This document shows, piece after piece, positions 1-12,366 of a DNA stretch of 64,000 nt. A program made the position numbers and the translations under genes. Source of the DNA: Symsagittifera roscoffensis (Eukaryota > Xenacoelomorpha > Acoela > Convolutidae); contig NC_087070.1 in the NCBI RefSeq assembly GCF_963678635.1, forward strand, positions 22,863,419-22,927,418, read 5' to 3'. Positions within the stretch are counted from its first letter, which is position 1. The number at the start of each line of letters is the position of its first letter. A model generated the notes under the pieces. It did no database searches. It saw nothing but the letters and a program-made list of their open reading frames with translations, and was not told the origin of the DNA.

Positions 1-2826
1 CTTCGTCATTGTTTAAAAACAATAGTAAAATCAGAGAGGTTCCCGACCCCTTTAAAAATTTTCATCTTTTGCCATAAATTTCCCCGTGAAGTTGTCTAAC
101 CGTGAAGTTGTCTAAAAACATAAGTATTCAGACAAATTTTTCTTCTTTCGTCTCTTAATTGAGTTTGCGTTGATTTAGCACAACTTTTCGACCACAGTAT
201 CTTTGAATGAACCAATTTGCAAACAATTTCTTCTAAAACATGATATTTTTTTGGTTATGGGTACAGTTATTTTCGTTTGAATTATTTGAAAACTGCTTAA
301 CAGCGTACAAAATATTTTCCCCCACATTTGTACGGTATGAGTTCCAGGTCATGAGTTCTTTTTTTTAAATTATCCCTTCACACGCTATCTAAAGTAGACA
401 GTGGGCTGATATGATTCACTTATAACGAAGTAATAAAAAACCAAACAGCTCGCCTCAATTCAATTTTGGAACGATTTCTAAAATGGATTAAATCAATGCT
501 CACTCGTGAATGGCACCAAAAACATCGCGCGTAAATTGTCTTAAATTGGCCAACTTTGTTTTCAAATTTAAATCTTTCAGCTCCCACAACTTCAGAACAA
601 TTATTCACAGGTGAAATATCTTTTTGAAAGCTCTGGCAACAACACTCTCGTCAAATGCTCAGGCAAAAACTCAGTCAAAAATTGCTCGTTGAAAAATTGA
701 AAAAAAACCGAGCACACGCATTTTGCCTTTTTTCGAAAATAATTATAACAAAAAAGTTATTACACTTCTGATAATTTTTGGTTGGCCTTTCGAAAATTGC
801 AAATTTGGTTAATTTAGAAGAATTAATGCGAGATATTGTATTCATTTAAATCGTAAGAGGTGATTTTAATGAGCTCAAAATTTGTTCCAACTTGATTTGA
901 GAATATTAGTAATTTACTAGATACAAATTATAAAAATTACACAGAACTGATAAAATTAAAAATATATTTTTTTAAAATTCTAATAGAAAAACTAAAAACT
1001 GTTCAATTTTTTTTTCAAAAATTACATCAGTTTTGGAAAAATTAAAAAGCTGACTTACTCCTTTGATTTTTAAGACAGTCGAAAGTGTCAAGGCTTTGCC
1101 CTGATATGTGAGCAATTTTTATGATTTTTAGCCTAATTGTTGATGGCCATTCTTTGGGTTTCTCGATTGAAACTGAAAATTTAACCTAAAAATTCGAGAA
1201 AAGTCAACAACTTTTCAAAAAATGATCAAAAAATCAAAAATTTGACTCAGAAACACCAGTTGTCAAAATTGTATCTGAAAGTTGATTTAAATTTTATACA
1301 CAAAACTGCTCATATCAAGGCATTTCTTTGAAACATCTGATTGGATTTAAAAGAGAAGTTTTTGATTTGAATTGATGGAAATTTAAAAAAATCATCCCCA
1401 TCATGGTATTACAAATACCAATAGGTATAGCAGGTAGTAATTGACTGATTAGAACAACTGGTGGGCCTCAAGTCAATTCAGTCGATTGAGACCTCTTACG
1501 CCTTAATAGCACGAACAATATCGCGCGTTAATTATCCAGGTTGACTAAACTGGCATTTCTGAAATCCTCAATACTTGCAAAAAAGATTATATGACAACTA
1601 TCTTCTGGAATTTGAGTTCAAGACATTAATAATTTTAGAACATCAGAACACAGTTTAGCTGGAAATTGCTAGTTAAAAAATTGAAAGTGGCCTGGAGAAT
1701 AAAAAAAGACCAGGGATTTAGCCAGTTTCTTCAAAAAACGGAACAAAAGTACAAATTTGAACAAGAATAGGAAGTTGCTGTGCAAGTGGAAGAGAAATTT
1801 TTGTTTTGTCCATACTTTATAAAAAAAAAAAAATTTTAAATTTTTTCTTTGTTTTTGCTGTAAATTATTATAATTTTTAATCAGCGGTGTGATTCAAAAA
1901 CTATCGCATAGAAAATTAGAATATTAGGCAGGATGGAAAATTTTTGTTACCAAAAAAAGAAGACAAAATTGAAAAAAGCTTGAATATTTTTTCTTTTTTT
2001 TCTCATTTTTTGCACAATAATTTTTAAATAACACCAATTTATCGAAACAAGTTCTAAATAAAACGTGCTAAACAAATAGTTTTACAATAAAATCAAGTTT
2101 TTTTATTCTAAAAGTCTAGAACTTTTTTAACTTTTTTTAACTAGCGTAACCTCATCAGGTTTTTTGCTCGAAAATAGCCAAATTTTCCAAAACTTCAAAC
2201 TAGTTTATCCTAACCACTGGACCAATTTTTGAAAATATTTTAATGTCCTTCGAATTACAATCGAAACGGTTTTAATACGAGATATTGCTCGGCCCATTCG
2301 GATGGTTATTTGGGGTACCTGATTTTGCGTGGGACATAAATAATAAAAACAAGGATAACCGCTTACTGTGCAAGTTGCACAGAATGTTACGACCATAGTC
2401 TTTAAACATCTACCAAATTTTTTTTTCATATCAGTGTAGCTTTTTCTGCGTGCCCTGGTGTGATAAAAAGGTCTGAAACAAAATTTACTTTAGTCATATT
2501 TCACAGTATCATAACAATATAGGCAAACCAGAAAAGCAGTGTTTGAAGAAAAATAACTGGAAAAATAAAAAATTAAAATCGAACAAAATTCAAAACTTTT
2601 TTCAATTTTTTTGTAGAAAATTTTGAGTACCAAAAAGGCAATAAAAATCTCCAAACACTAATTTTACTCGAGTAAAATCACCAGTCAGCAAAATTAGGGT
2701 TTTGTAAGCGGCCTAAGTTGAGCATAAATAACCCTGCTTCCTGACATTCGTGGCTCGGAAATAGACAAAAAATCAACAGTTTCGAACCGGTTTTTTTCGA
2801 CACTAGAAAATATTTTGGAATTTTTG
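1..2826. other. AT-rich non-coding stretch, probably intronic
   Basis: I see no convincing coding exon on either strand; reading frames are short and AT-driven. No P-loop-encoding exon is visible, so the missing 5' exons of the transporter gene downstream lie before this window. If the stretch is intronic, that intron is longer than 4.5 kb. It holds copies of two dispersed repeats: one with an ATCGCGCGT core (near 515 and 1520) and one with a TGGTACCTGATTTT-like core (near 2304-2334). Confidence 0.6.
2190..2440. repeat. Dispersed repeat, copy 1 (GGTACCTGATTTT family)
   Basis: This is a roughly 250-bp unit. It has a TTATTTGGGGTACCTGATTTT-like core at 2308-2328, followed about 40 bp later by a near-perfect hairpin reading TGTGCAAGTTGCACA (2368-2382) and then AGAATGTTACGACCA. 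The same order, or parts of it, recurs near 2888-2920, 3401-3440, 7440-7560, 7830-7990 and 8570-8660. It has no coding capacity. It is probably a short non-autonomous element, but its ends are not clear. Confidence 0.5.
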
Positions 2827-4284
2827 AATTGCGGTTCGAGTCACGACTGAAAGGATTTTATTATGATATATCACTCATCCCAGTTCCATGATTATGTATG
2901 GTACATGATTTTGCCTGGAAAACAAAAAAAAACTAAAACACACCCGAATACCCCAGTTCATCCCCAAAAAATTAGCCAATTGCTGTGCAAGCAACTCAAA
3001 AATTGACAAAAAAAATTACTTTCTCATCAACTTTTGTCAGTTTTTGTAATTAATGCGAGTAAAACAAAACCTATAAAAAGGTAACATAGTTCCCCACATT
3101 CAAAATCAAAATTAAATACCATATAAAAACAGTTTTTCAAGACCAAACAGTTTTTTTGGAGTTCATTTTTTAAGTAAGAATGTATCATATTGTATAAAAG
3201 CGAATTGAATTTTAAGTCAAAAAATAAACGACCTATATTAAAATGTTTTCTATTTAACACACATACTAGCTCTCGCTTTTCTCGCCTGAAATTAAACTAA
3301 AAAAACTAAAATTCAAACGGGTTTTTCTCAAAATTGAAACAAGTTTTCGAAAATTTCAATGTTCAATGAAGTTGTTCGAATTATGACTGAAGGCGACCCA
3401 TTTAATAATCTTTATGGAACTTGATTTTGCGTATGAAAAATGTACACGCAAAGACAGTTCCTCCTACTATAAGGTCAAAATTCTTTTCAAGCGGATTACT
3501 GCCATCAAGAGCTACACTCACTAGAAGAAATTTAAGCTATAGTACGCAGTTTAATTTTCATAAAACTGCGTACTATAGTTTAAACTTCTTCTAGTGAGTG
3601 TGGCTCTTGATAGCAGTAATCCGCTTGAAAAGGATTTTGACCTTATAGTAGAAGGAACTGTCTTTGCGTGTACATTTTTCATACGCAAAATCAAGTTCCA
3701 TAAAGATTATCAAATGGGTCGCCTTCAGTCATAATTCGAACAAATTCATTGAAATTTTCGAAAACTTCTTTCAATTTTGAGAAAAACCCGTTTGAATTTT
3801 AGTTTTTTCGTTTAATTTTAGGCGAGAAAAGCGAGAGCTAGTATGTGTGTTAAAATAGAAAACATTTTAATATAGGTCGTTTAATTTTCTGACTTAAAAT
3901 TCAATTCGGTTTTATACAATATGATACATTCTTACTTAAAAAATGAACTGCAAAAAAACTGTTTGATTTTGAAAAAACTGTTTTTTATATGGTATTCAAT
4001 TTTGATAATGAATGTGGCGAACTATGTCTCCTTTATTTAGTTGTTTTTTTCTCGCATTAATTAAAAAAACGGACAAAAATTGATGAGAAAGTAATTTTTT
4101 TTGTCAATTTTTTGAGTTACTTGCACAGCAATTGGCTAATTTTCTGGGGATGAACTGGGGTATTCGAGTGTGTTTTATTTTTTTTTGTTTTCCAGGCAAA
4201 ATCATGTACCATACATAATCATGGAACTGGGATGAGTGATATATCATAATAAAATCCTTTCAGTCGTGACTCGAACCGCAATTT
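2827..4284. repeat. Large palindrome (inverted repeat, ~725-bp arms)
   Basis: The left arm (2827-3553) is repeated in reverse complement at 3562-4284, with a central loop of only about 8 bp. The outermost match is AATTGCGGTTCGAG against CTCGAACCGCAATT. The innermost match is ACGCAGTTT against AAACTGCGT. The arms differ by scattered substitutions and small indels (for example near 3110-3130 against 3960-4010), so this is an aged genomic palindrome and not an exact fold-back read. Each arm contains two diverged copies of the GGTACCTGATTTT-type repeat. It sits about 230 bp upstream of an ABCG2-like exon and, if transcribed, would form a very long hairpin. Confidence 0.85.
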
Positions 4285-4511
4285 AAATAAAAATTATAAA
4301 ATTTAAACTTCTGAATGTAAATGAGGTTGTTATTTTCAAAAAAGTCTAACTAACAGAGTCGAGTTTCTATAAAATTGAGAACCAATTTTTAGGAAAATCT
4401 AACAGATAATTCGGTTCATTATTCTTAACTTACTGTAAATTGGGCGCACTCGGCCCTTTTTCTAGCATCTTGGCTCAACTAACCGGCCCATGAGTGTCTA
4501 TGTTTCTGCAG

Positions 4512-7500
4512 GTGTGGAAGGGGAAGTGTTACTGGATGGGGAGCCCACTCCCCCCGACTTCCGACTCATATCGGGCTATGTGGTGCAGGACGATGTGGTG
4601 ATGGCCACTCTGACAGTGAGGGAGAACCTGCTCTTCTCCGCCAATCTCCGACTCAGTACCAACATCAGTCTGTTCGACAAAATGACCAAAGTGGAAAGAA
4701 TCATCCACCAACTGGGTCGGTTAAAAAAAATTTGTTTTTTTTCCGGCCATATTCCCTCCCTCCGTGGATATTTAAAAAATAGTTTAAATACTCTTATTGT
4801 TTTTTTTGCAGATTTTTTTATAATTTCTTCCAATCAATCGAAAAATTTAATGAAATTGAACTGAGAATTGAGTTTTAAATCAAAATGGTTCAGGAATATC
4901 TTTTATCTTTATCTGAAAATAACGGAAATGAAAATGATTTAGAGCCAGAATTTTTTTCAAACTTGGAAAAACTTTTTTTCAATCTCGGACATTTTTTCAT
5001 GGATCAAAAGTTTCATTCAAAGAAAACTTCGGTTTATTATTTTGAATTCAGAAACAAGTTAACGAGTTAGCGAATAAATATTTAGTCGATGTGTTACATC
5101 TCGCCTAGCTTCCCTGACTGAAAAGACAATGGATGCCAAATTGGTCTCGGCAGCTTAAAACATTTAGTAATATCTTTTCCCTTTCAGGTCTGCAGGCGTG
5201 TGCAGATAGCATAGTGGGCAGTCAGTTGAAGAGGGGCATCTCGGGTGGGGAGAGGAAGAGGTGCAATGTGGGCACAGAACTACTCACCAACCCAAAGAGT
5301 CAGTCTCCTAGAGATTACTCATTAAAAAATAGTTCTTACTGTTAAGAACTTTGAAATACAGTTGATGCCAAGTTGTTGGCAACATCGGTGACCTTGAGCA
5401 TCTTATTTGGTCAGAATGCGATGCTTCTTAGGTTATTTAGTGTTTCTGACTTCCGACATCAAAATGAGCAGTTTTAGGTTGCTAAGCTTAGCTTCGTTTA
5501 GATTCGTTGCACGAAAAGATAATTGTCCACAACTTGATATTTACTATGAAACCATTTAACCGCAGGGTAAAGAACAAAGCCTAGAGTTGACAATTTTTTA
5601 CGGAGAATAACTATTCTCTGGTCTGGGAAATGATGACTTGCAATCAAGTAACCAATACGGACCATTCTGGATTGCCTCAAACCATCGTCCGTTTAACTAA
5701 GAAGGGGAGACGTTATGGCATTATAATATCATTCCCTTTTCTATTTTATATTAATCCAATAATTAGGCAGTGAAAATCATATAAGCACTATAAATAAAGA
5801 CCACATACATAATCTAAAGTTATCAACAAATTCTATTAAAAAATGGCAAGATTTTTCATTACTGGAGTGGTCGCTCAACAACTTCTTTATTTCCAACTTC
5901 TGCTCACCAATTTATTTACTTCTATCGTTTTCTTCTTCTAAGTTTATAAGAATTCACATTTCCTATGTTCCAGTTCTGTTTCTGGACGAGCCGACTACAG
6001 GACTGGATGCATCTACTTCCTTCACGCTGACGACTCTGCTGGATGAGCTGGCGAGGGAGAACAGCATGACTGTGATCATGTCCATCCACCAGCCACGAGC
6101 ATCCATCTTCAAACAGATTGAACGCCTCACTCTACTATCACAAGGTCAACACACAATCTAGAACGATTTTAAGATTTAAAAAAAAACTTTCTCTGATTTT
6201 TTCAGTTGCTAAATGTTGAACCACTTTCTCCTTCTCTCATTTAGTGAGATTTTTGCCGTAAAACCGAAACCTAAATTTTGATGACGCCTGAACTCGTACA
6301 ATTGATTAAGCACATAAAATACCGGTCCCCTTTTAACAAGTCAGAAATGTCTTTTCTAAAAAAAAATTGACACGGACACTTTCCATGAAGGTTGCGCTGC
6401 AAATTGCAAATTGTTTAAAAACATTTTCTCAAGTCCGAGGTTTTTTTTCTCTCGTAAATTCTGTCCACTAAGTAACTTGTTGTTACAGGCAAGACAGTGT
6501 TCCACGGGGAGCAGATGGATATCATAGACTACTTCTCCAAGCAGGGGCTGCAGTGCGAGGAGTTCGACAACCCCGCCGACTTCCTCCTCGACACCATCCT
6601 GCTCCACCAGCCGGCCATAGGCAAGCAAATATGATTACTTGTTAATTTCATTGAATGAAGAAATAACAGGTGCGTATCCAGGGTTTTCTAGAGGGAGGGG
6701 GTGGCCGGATTTTCAAAAAAAAATTGAAAAAGTTGTCGACATTTTTTTAAATCGACCAAATTGTTTTTTGAGCTCTCCCAAATCAATATAAAGACTCCAT
6801 TTTGACCAAATATTTTGCACCGCAGGCAATTTGTTTTGAAAAAACAGGACAGAAACGTTTTAGGCACCTTTGGGAGCGCGTTTTTAGGCGCTCCCCTCCA
6901 AAACTAGCATATCTTGGCGAAGAAAGCGCTTTAAAAAAATTTTTTAATACCAGTCTGCTAAAATTGGATGTCCGAAAATAGTACCAAAGGGAAGACCATT
7001 TGGTTCGACATAAGGTCGAATTCTTAAAAAAAAAACGTCGGCTCCTTCCCCCACCCCCCCCCCCCCCCCCACAGCCTAAATCCGTCCCTGACTAATAACC
7101 CTAAAAAAATTACGATTGACTACCCAATTTGAACAGCGAGCTAGCACGGAATATTACTACGGCTATAATAGTTTCGGAACACTATATTTAAAAATGTTGT
7201 AAATTTTCCGAAAAAAAACTCGAATTGGAAGTTATCAAAAACAAACCATTTTAAAACAGTTGTAACCTTTTTAAAATTCCATTGTGGCCATAGGTCTACA
7301 CTTGCCTCCAGGGGAGAAGATTCCCTCTCCCAATTACCCCAACACTGAGATCTGGAATCTGGCGGAGGCGTTCAAAAACTCAGAGTACAACGAGAAACGA
7401 GTAGAGGGAATGCTCGAGTCAATCAAGTGTAAGCAGTTGCATTTCAAAACGAAGATTTTGAAATATAAAACAAAGATAGCCGGTTACTGTGCAAGTAGCA

Positions 7501-10500
7501 CAGAATGTTCCGACCACATTCTGAGAACAATTTTTTCATCTTCAAGTTAGTGTCTTTTTTGGAGGTCATGTGATGATAGACCTAAACGAACGCGTAAAAA
7601 TTTAGTGAATTAGGTAAAAACGACTCCAATTTTCTTCAAAAAATAAACAACAAACATAAAATCATAAAATATTAAATATTTTTGAAAATTTTTTAAAAAG
7701 AGAAGCGCTGAAGAAAGGCTCCAAAATAAGTTTTTTAATGTAAAATCAAGTCTTTTTAGCTTAAATTGCTAATTTTTATATACAACGAAAATTACTCGAT
7801 CACTTTACTCGTTCGAAAAAGATGTACCATCAAACATTTCAAACTGGTTTTTCTCGAAACCGAGAAAAAATTTTGGAAACTCTTTATGCCATTCGAACGA
7901 AGACTGAAAGGGCTTTAAAATGATATCACTTAACCCAGTCCTATGATTATTTGTGGTACCTGATTTTAACTGGATAAAAAAATTCAAAAAACTAAAACCC
8001 ATTTTCAATGATTGGAACAACAACCAGCTAACCCTTAGAACCAGTTTACCTTAGAACCAGCTTACCAGCATAGATTGATCGTAAAACACTTTTTTTTCAA
8101 ATTAGTGTCGTTTCTATACGATGCCAAACTGTGCACTGGATAGGCGCACAATTTTCTGTCTGTATGTTCCTGGATTTCAGAGACAAGTCTTTAAACATGT
8201 TAAAGTTTTGTCGGATAATAAAAAAATGAAAGAACAAAAGAAGAACAAATGAGCGTCCTTGTTACGGAATCCGCCGACATTTCCCAGAAAGCACAGTTTG
8301 GCCTCGTAATGTTTTGTGCAGATTGTCAAAAGCGGAAAACGTCACTGAATTACTCGTCAACAGTTGTTTTATATATTCGAATAACATTCAAAAATGAAAA
8401 AATCTATATCTACCAAAAGTTTCTGAAATTTTTCATTTTTTGCTGAATTTTTTTTTGATTTATCAAAACTTTTTATTGCCAAAAAAGCGCTAAATTAAGC
8501 CTTTGCCTTTATACTAGTTGTCCTAAAGTCAACATCTATTTTTGCTACGACCTGCTCACTTGCTATACTCGCTTGAAAGGGCTTTCATATGAGACATCAA
8601 TTGATCCCTTCCGATGATTATTTGTGGTACCTGATGTAGTGAGGATAATGAAATATCTAAAACGCACCGAAAACAAAGTTCCTCGCTTTTTTCGGTGGTC
8701 GAAACAAAACACTCAGGCATAATAGGTACGACCAACCCTTTTACTGCTAAACTAGCGCCATATCTTTTTGGTTACTTTCTACGCCCGAGACTTTTTCGTT
8801 TATAAAAATTTACTTTTACTATTCGTCAATAAGCCCGATAATTTTCGTTAATTTCACTTTTAATTCACTTATTAACTTTAACAAAATAACAAATTCAAAC
8901 GTCGCAGCTTGCGATGGCCTTCAATTCAAAGCTGTTTGTGATGGTTGAAGCATTCGTGAAGTTTTGAGACCACGATGGTACCGCGACAGCTCTCAACAAA
9001 AAGACAACTCCCAAGAAACGACAACTCGCATATTGAAGGAAAACGACAACTCACATGGTTTGAAATGACGACATGCTTTGATTTTTATCAGCGAACCACT
9101 GTTGACTCCTTGGACATTTTTTTAAAATGAACACTGCTGTACCGCATCCTAATCAAGGCTCTCGAATGCCAAAAATTGCAAACTAAACTGACAGTGGAAA
9201 TTTAGTCCAAATTTAGTTACTTGACATTTTTTTTGTTTTTACAGCAAAAGACAAATTGAACAAAGACCAGCTGCGCCTGAAGAAGAAAGTAAGTCCCACT
9301 TACCAGACGTCTCTATGGACCCAAGTGTACCACCTGACAGTGAGGGGGGCGAAGAACGTGTGGAGGGACTCGACTGCACTCACGAGTCAGGTGGTGTTCG
9401 CCTTCTGCTTCGGACTCCTCATGGCCATCATATATGCAAATGCTGGGGACAATTTGAACGAGTTAGTATTGAGTAAAAATTTTAGTTTGGATATAAAAGC
9501 TGAAAAATGATGTATAGTTTCATTCTTTCATCTAAAGAGCTATTTAGCTACAAAATTTATCCACGATGGAAAAGACCAATAAACGAGCTCTTCAACTGTT
9601 AAAGGAGAACCGTTGTTTTGCCCTGGTTAACAATGTCAACAAATTTTTTAAATCATTTTATTGAGCTGGCTAATTTTGTGTCGTCCTTGTATGTAATGAC
9701 CACCGATCATGGCCTTAAATATCCGACCTTGAAAAGGATCTTATAATTTAAACCCGTACATTTTATTATCGTTTTAACTGAACCCGTTTAAAAATTCACT
9801 CCATTGCGATTGAGAATCTAAAGAATTTCCTTGTAATTAATCTATTTTCCAGCCCAGATGGATTCATGGACAGGTATGGGTTCTTCATGTTCCTCAGTCA
9901 GAATATCATCTTTGGGTCCCAGTCGGTGCTGGAGATCTTCCGGTCTGAGAGGGTGGTGTTCCTGCACGAGAGGAGCAACGGGTTCTACAGGACAAGCGCA
10001 TACTTCATATCTAAACTAGGCATCAATCTAATCTAAGAGGCTTCAAAAAAATAATTTGCAGACACCATTTATTCAAGAAAAAAAATCATCGAAGAAATTT
10101 TCGAACATTTTTTTTTCAATTTTTTTTCATTTTTTTGCTTCATCTGTGTTACATGTGCCATCAAGATCTATCAATGTGGCCAACGAATGTTTTACATCTG
10201 CTTTGGTCGGTCGGCATTTTTTAACATAAAAGAAATCGTTTTAGATGTTTCAAAAATGAATACAAAAATTCGGATTATAGGGATTTGCAAGAATTTGAGA
10301 ATGGGGGCTTTCTATTATACGGCCCAAAAGTTGGAAACGACTGCTTATAAAAGCAAGCTGGTGCTCATTTATGTCAACGTCAAGCAATATAATTAGGTTA
10401 CGGAAAAAACGAAAACACAAATTTTCATTGACGGAAACGCAAAAACGAACACTTTTTGGATCGATTTCAGTTATAAGAAGTAATTTTGAGAGTAGTACAT

Positions 10501-11790
10501 TAAATTGATGCCATTTAACGCTAGCGGTGGAGATATTGCTGGTTCGTAGCTCTACAATTGTGATCTACTCGTTCATTGTGTACTGGATCATAGGACTGGT
10601 CAACCAACTGGAGAACTTCCTCATCTTCATCCTCTGCATGTGGACTCTCATGTTCGCTGGCATTTCTATGCTCCTCAGCTTGACCATCAGTTTCAACAAT
10701 GTGCAGGTGAACGTTTTTAGTTGTCTTTAGTTTTTGGTTATTAGTTTTATTTTATTTAGTTATCTTTTTATTTAGTATTTAGTTTTTAGTTATCTTACGA
10801 ATACAGAATAATTGCATTCGACATCAATTAATTAGACTCAACGGACTTGTCTGCTTAGTGTTTTTTTTGTATTGAGGTCAACCCGGGTGTCAATGCATGG
10901 GTAAAAAAATCAATCAATGGTCAAAAGTTTCTTTGGTATAAAAAATTTTTGTTCCAAGTGTTTGATTAGAAAACAAATTTTGGTTTTTACAAATGTTTTA
11001 AAACCTAAAAAGAAAAAAAAATCGCCAGCTGAAACTTTTCTGTGTTTGGCTCTTGTAGTGTTGAGGACTTCTGCGTAGCGCTCCTCCCTCAAAGTCAGTG
11101 TACATGGGAATCACGGCACTTTTAGGATATAATTATGCTTGGTCGAGTAGAAATGGATGTCATTAAATAGTACAAAAGGGGTACCCTTTCGGTGACCAGG
11201 TCACAAAACAAGCTCCGCCGTCCCTCCCGCTAAATCAGCAATATACATAAGGCAATGTAGATACCTTACAAACTCGATCCAAAAGCTATAAAAATATGAG
11301 CAAATTGAGAACCCAACGTACTGTGTGTGTAAAATCAATTTGTTATTTTGTTGGTTCAGCCGCCTAAAAATGATTTTGTTCAAAGCTTCTGTAATTTATT
11401 TTACAGGTGGCCCAGCTGATGACTACTGTACCCACACTTGTATCCAGTATTTTCTCCGGACTCTTCATCAATATTGAGACCCTCCCAGTCTACCTGAAAT
11501 GGCTACCCTACGTCGCACTAGGCCGATACCCGATGGAAATCTGGTCGACCAATGAGATGGCAGGATTAATATTCTACGGAACGACCAATGAGACTTTTAC
11601 ATACGAAAATGGAACAACGTATTGGGAATTAGTGCCGTACAATAAAACGGGAAAAAGGATGCTGGAAGACCAGGATATTTCAGCTGACAGTTCGAATATA
11701 TGGAGAAATGAAGCAATTATGGCAGGAGCTACAGTTGTTTTGTTTATAGTCAGTTTCATTCAGTTGACCTTGCTGAAAAAACGAAAATGA
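4512..11790 (+). CDS. ABCG2-like: ABCG2-like half ABC transporter, nine 3'-terminal exons (5' partial)
   Basis: This encodes a G-subfamily ABC half-transporter: a nucleotide-binding domain followed by six membrane spans, which works as a dimer to export lipophilic substrates. Exons are 4512-4715, 5188-5298, 5974-6144, 6489-6620, 7294-7428, 9245-9461, 9853-10019, 10525-10706 and 11407-11790. Their phases join without a stop and give about 567 residues. Visible motifs are the Q-loop (GYVVQDDVV), the signature ISGGERKR (about 5238), Walker B with D-loop ([11 protein letters not shown], from 5976), the H-loop (MSIHQPR, 6078-6098), and hydrophobic segments matching TM1-TM6. The frame ends KKRK-TGA. 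Human ABCG2 has 655 residues, so about 90 N-terminal residues, including Walker A, are missing and must be encoded upstream. Two introns use GC donors (6621 and 10020). The last external loop has three N-glycosylation sequons but no cysteine, unlike human ABCG2. Paralogue assignment within ABCG is an inference from sequence resemblance. Confidence 0.9.
6621..7293 (+). other. GC-AG intron with 9-bp direct repeat at its ends
   Basis: No GT exists between the coding sequence and the in-frame TGA at 6633. The only donor that keeps the frame is GCAAGC at 6621, paired with AG at 7292-7293. The 9-mer GGCCATAGG spans both boundaries exactly (6613-6621 and 7286-7294). Such a repeat is expected if the intron arose by insertion with target duplication or by tandem duplication of an AGG-containing site. 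The intron carries a repeat with G-rich and C-rich ends (6670-7091). Confidence 0.7.
6670..7091. repeat. Non-autonomous repeat with imperfect terminal inverted repeats
   Basis: The left end reads GTGCGTATCCAGGG and is followed by a G-rich stretch. The right end is a 17-C run (7054-7070) followed by AAATCCGTCCCTGAC, which resembles the inverted left end. There is no open frame. The layout resembles short TIR or SINE-like elements with a GGGACGGATTTAGG-type terminus seen in many marine invertebrates. That family link is from memory and unverified. Confidence 0.4.
7429..9244 (+). other. Intron of the ABCG2-like gene with two or three dispersed repeats
   Basis: The donor is GTAAGC at 7429 and the acceptor is TTTTTACAG at 9244. 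The overlapping GT at 7427 breaks the frame, so 7429 is preferred. The intron holds fragments of the GGTACCTGATTTT repeat: the hairpin part near 7485-7510, and core copies near 7941-7975 and 8611-8645. A small cluster of three ACGACAACTC-like units lies at 9000-9060. No exon is missed: the protein aligns continuously across the junction. Confidence 0.7.
10020..10524 (+). other. GC-AG intron with CTAG at both ends
   Basis: The exon must end before the in-frame TAA near 10033, and no GT is available. The frame is kept only if the intron begins with GCATCA at 10020 and ends with CTAG at 10524. CTAG sits at both exon-intron boundaries (10016-10019 and 10521-10524). The joined reading gives Lys-Leu-Ala-Val-Glu at the start of the third membrane region, which suits the family. 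This is the second GC donor in the gene, and it lacks the usual GCAAG consensus. Confidence 0.6.
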
Positions 11791-11873
11791 TTATATCGTA
11801 TAACCAAAACTGTTACTGCATGATTTGTAAGTCAAGCATGAAAGTTCAATTCTTACAACATTTTAGCCAGTTA

Positions 11874-11879
11874 ATTAAA
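11874..11879 (+). promoter_or_regulatory. Possible poly(A) signal (ATTAAA)
   Basis: This is the nearest canonical-variant hexamer downstream of the transporter stop codon, 84 bp after it. No AATAAA occurs closer. Position is the only support. Confidence 0.3.
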
Positions 11880-12208
11880 ATTTAATGTAGGATTGGATTT
11901 AGAGTTTGCCAATTAGATCGAATAGTCTAGTCTCTCAGGTTTTTTTAACCTGGTTAAGCGTCAGTTGTCTCAGTTAAGCGTCTGTCGACAATTAATTATT
12001 TATTTGTTGTGATGATAAAACATGCCGCAAAAAATTTATCAAAACAATTAAATTATCAAAATGTTCACTTTCCGGATAGTTTTCTTACGCTTTTGAGCAT
12101 GTAAGTTTTCCGTTCACAGAGTGTTGAAAACGTGCCAATGAACTCAAAAAGTTTTTTAAAAAAATCAGAATTTGAAAAAATCATACTTCTTTTTAAGTGA
12201 TTTTTAAA

Positions 12209-12366
12209 GTTTTACCTTTATACTCAATTTTCTCTAATTGATTTAATTGTATGAAAAAAGTTGGAATCAGAAAAAAACTTCATTAAATTTAAGCTAGTTT
12301 TTTTCTGATTCCAACTTTTTTCATACACTTGAATCAATTAGAGAAAATTGAGTATAAATGTAAAAC
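12209..12366. repeat. Near-perfect hairpin, 71-bp arms
   Basis: The arms 12209-12279 and 12296-12366 are reverse complements with a few mismatches, separated by 16 bp. A recognisable pair is GTTGGAATCAGAAAAAAACT against AGTTTTTTTCTGATTCCAAC. It is compatible with a fold-back MITE, or with a transcript-level hairpin if transcribed. Confidence 0.75.

Noticed and set aside
4529-4833. Minus-strand frames over the first transporter exon
   Set aside because: They are antisense to an exon with clear ABC motifs and consensus splice sites.
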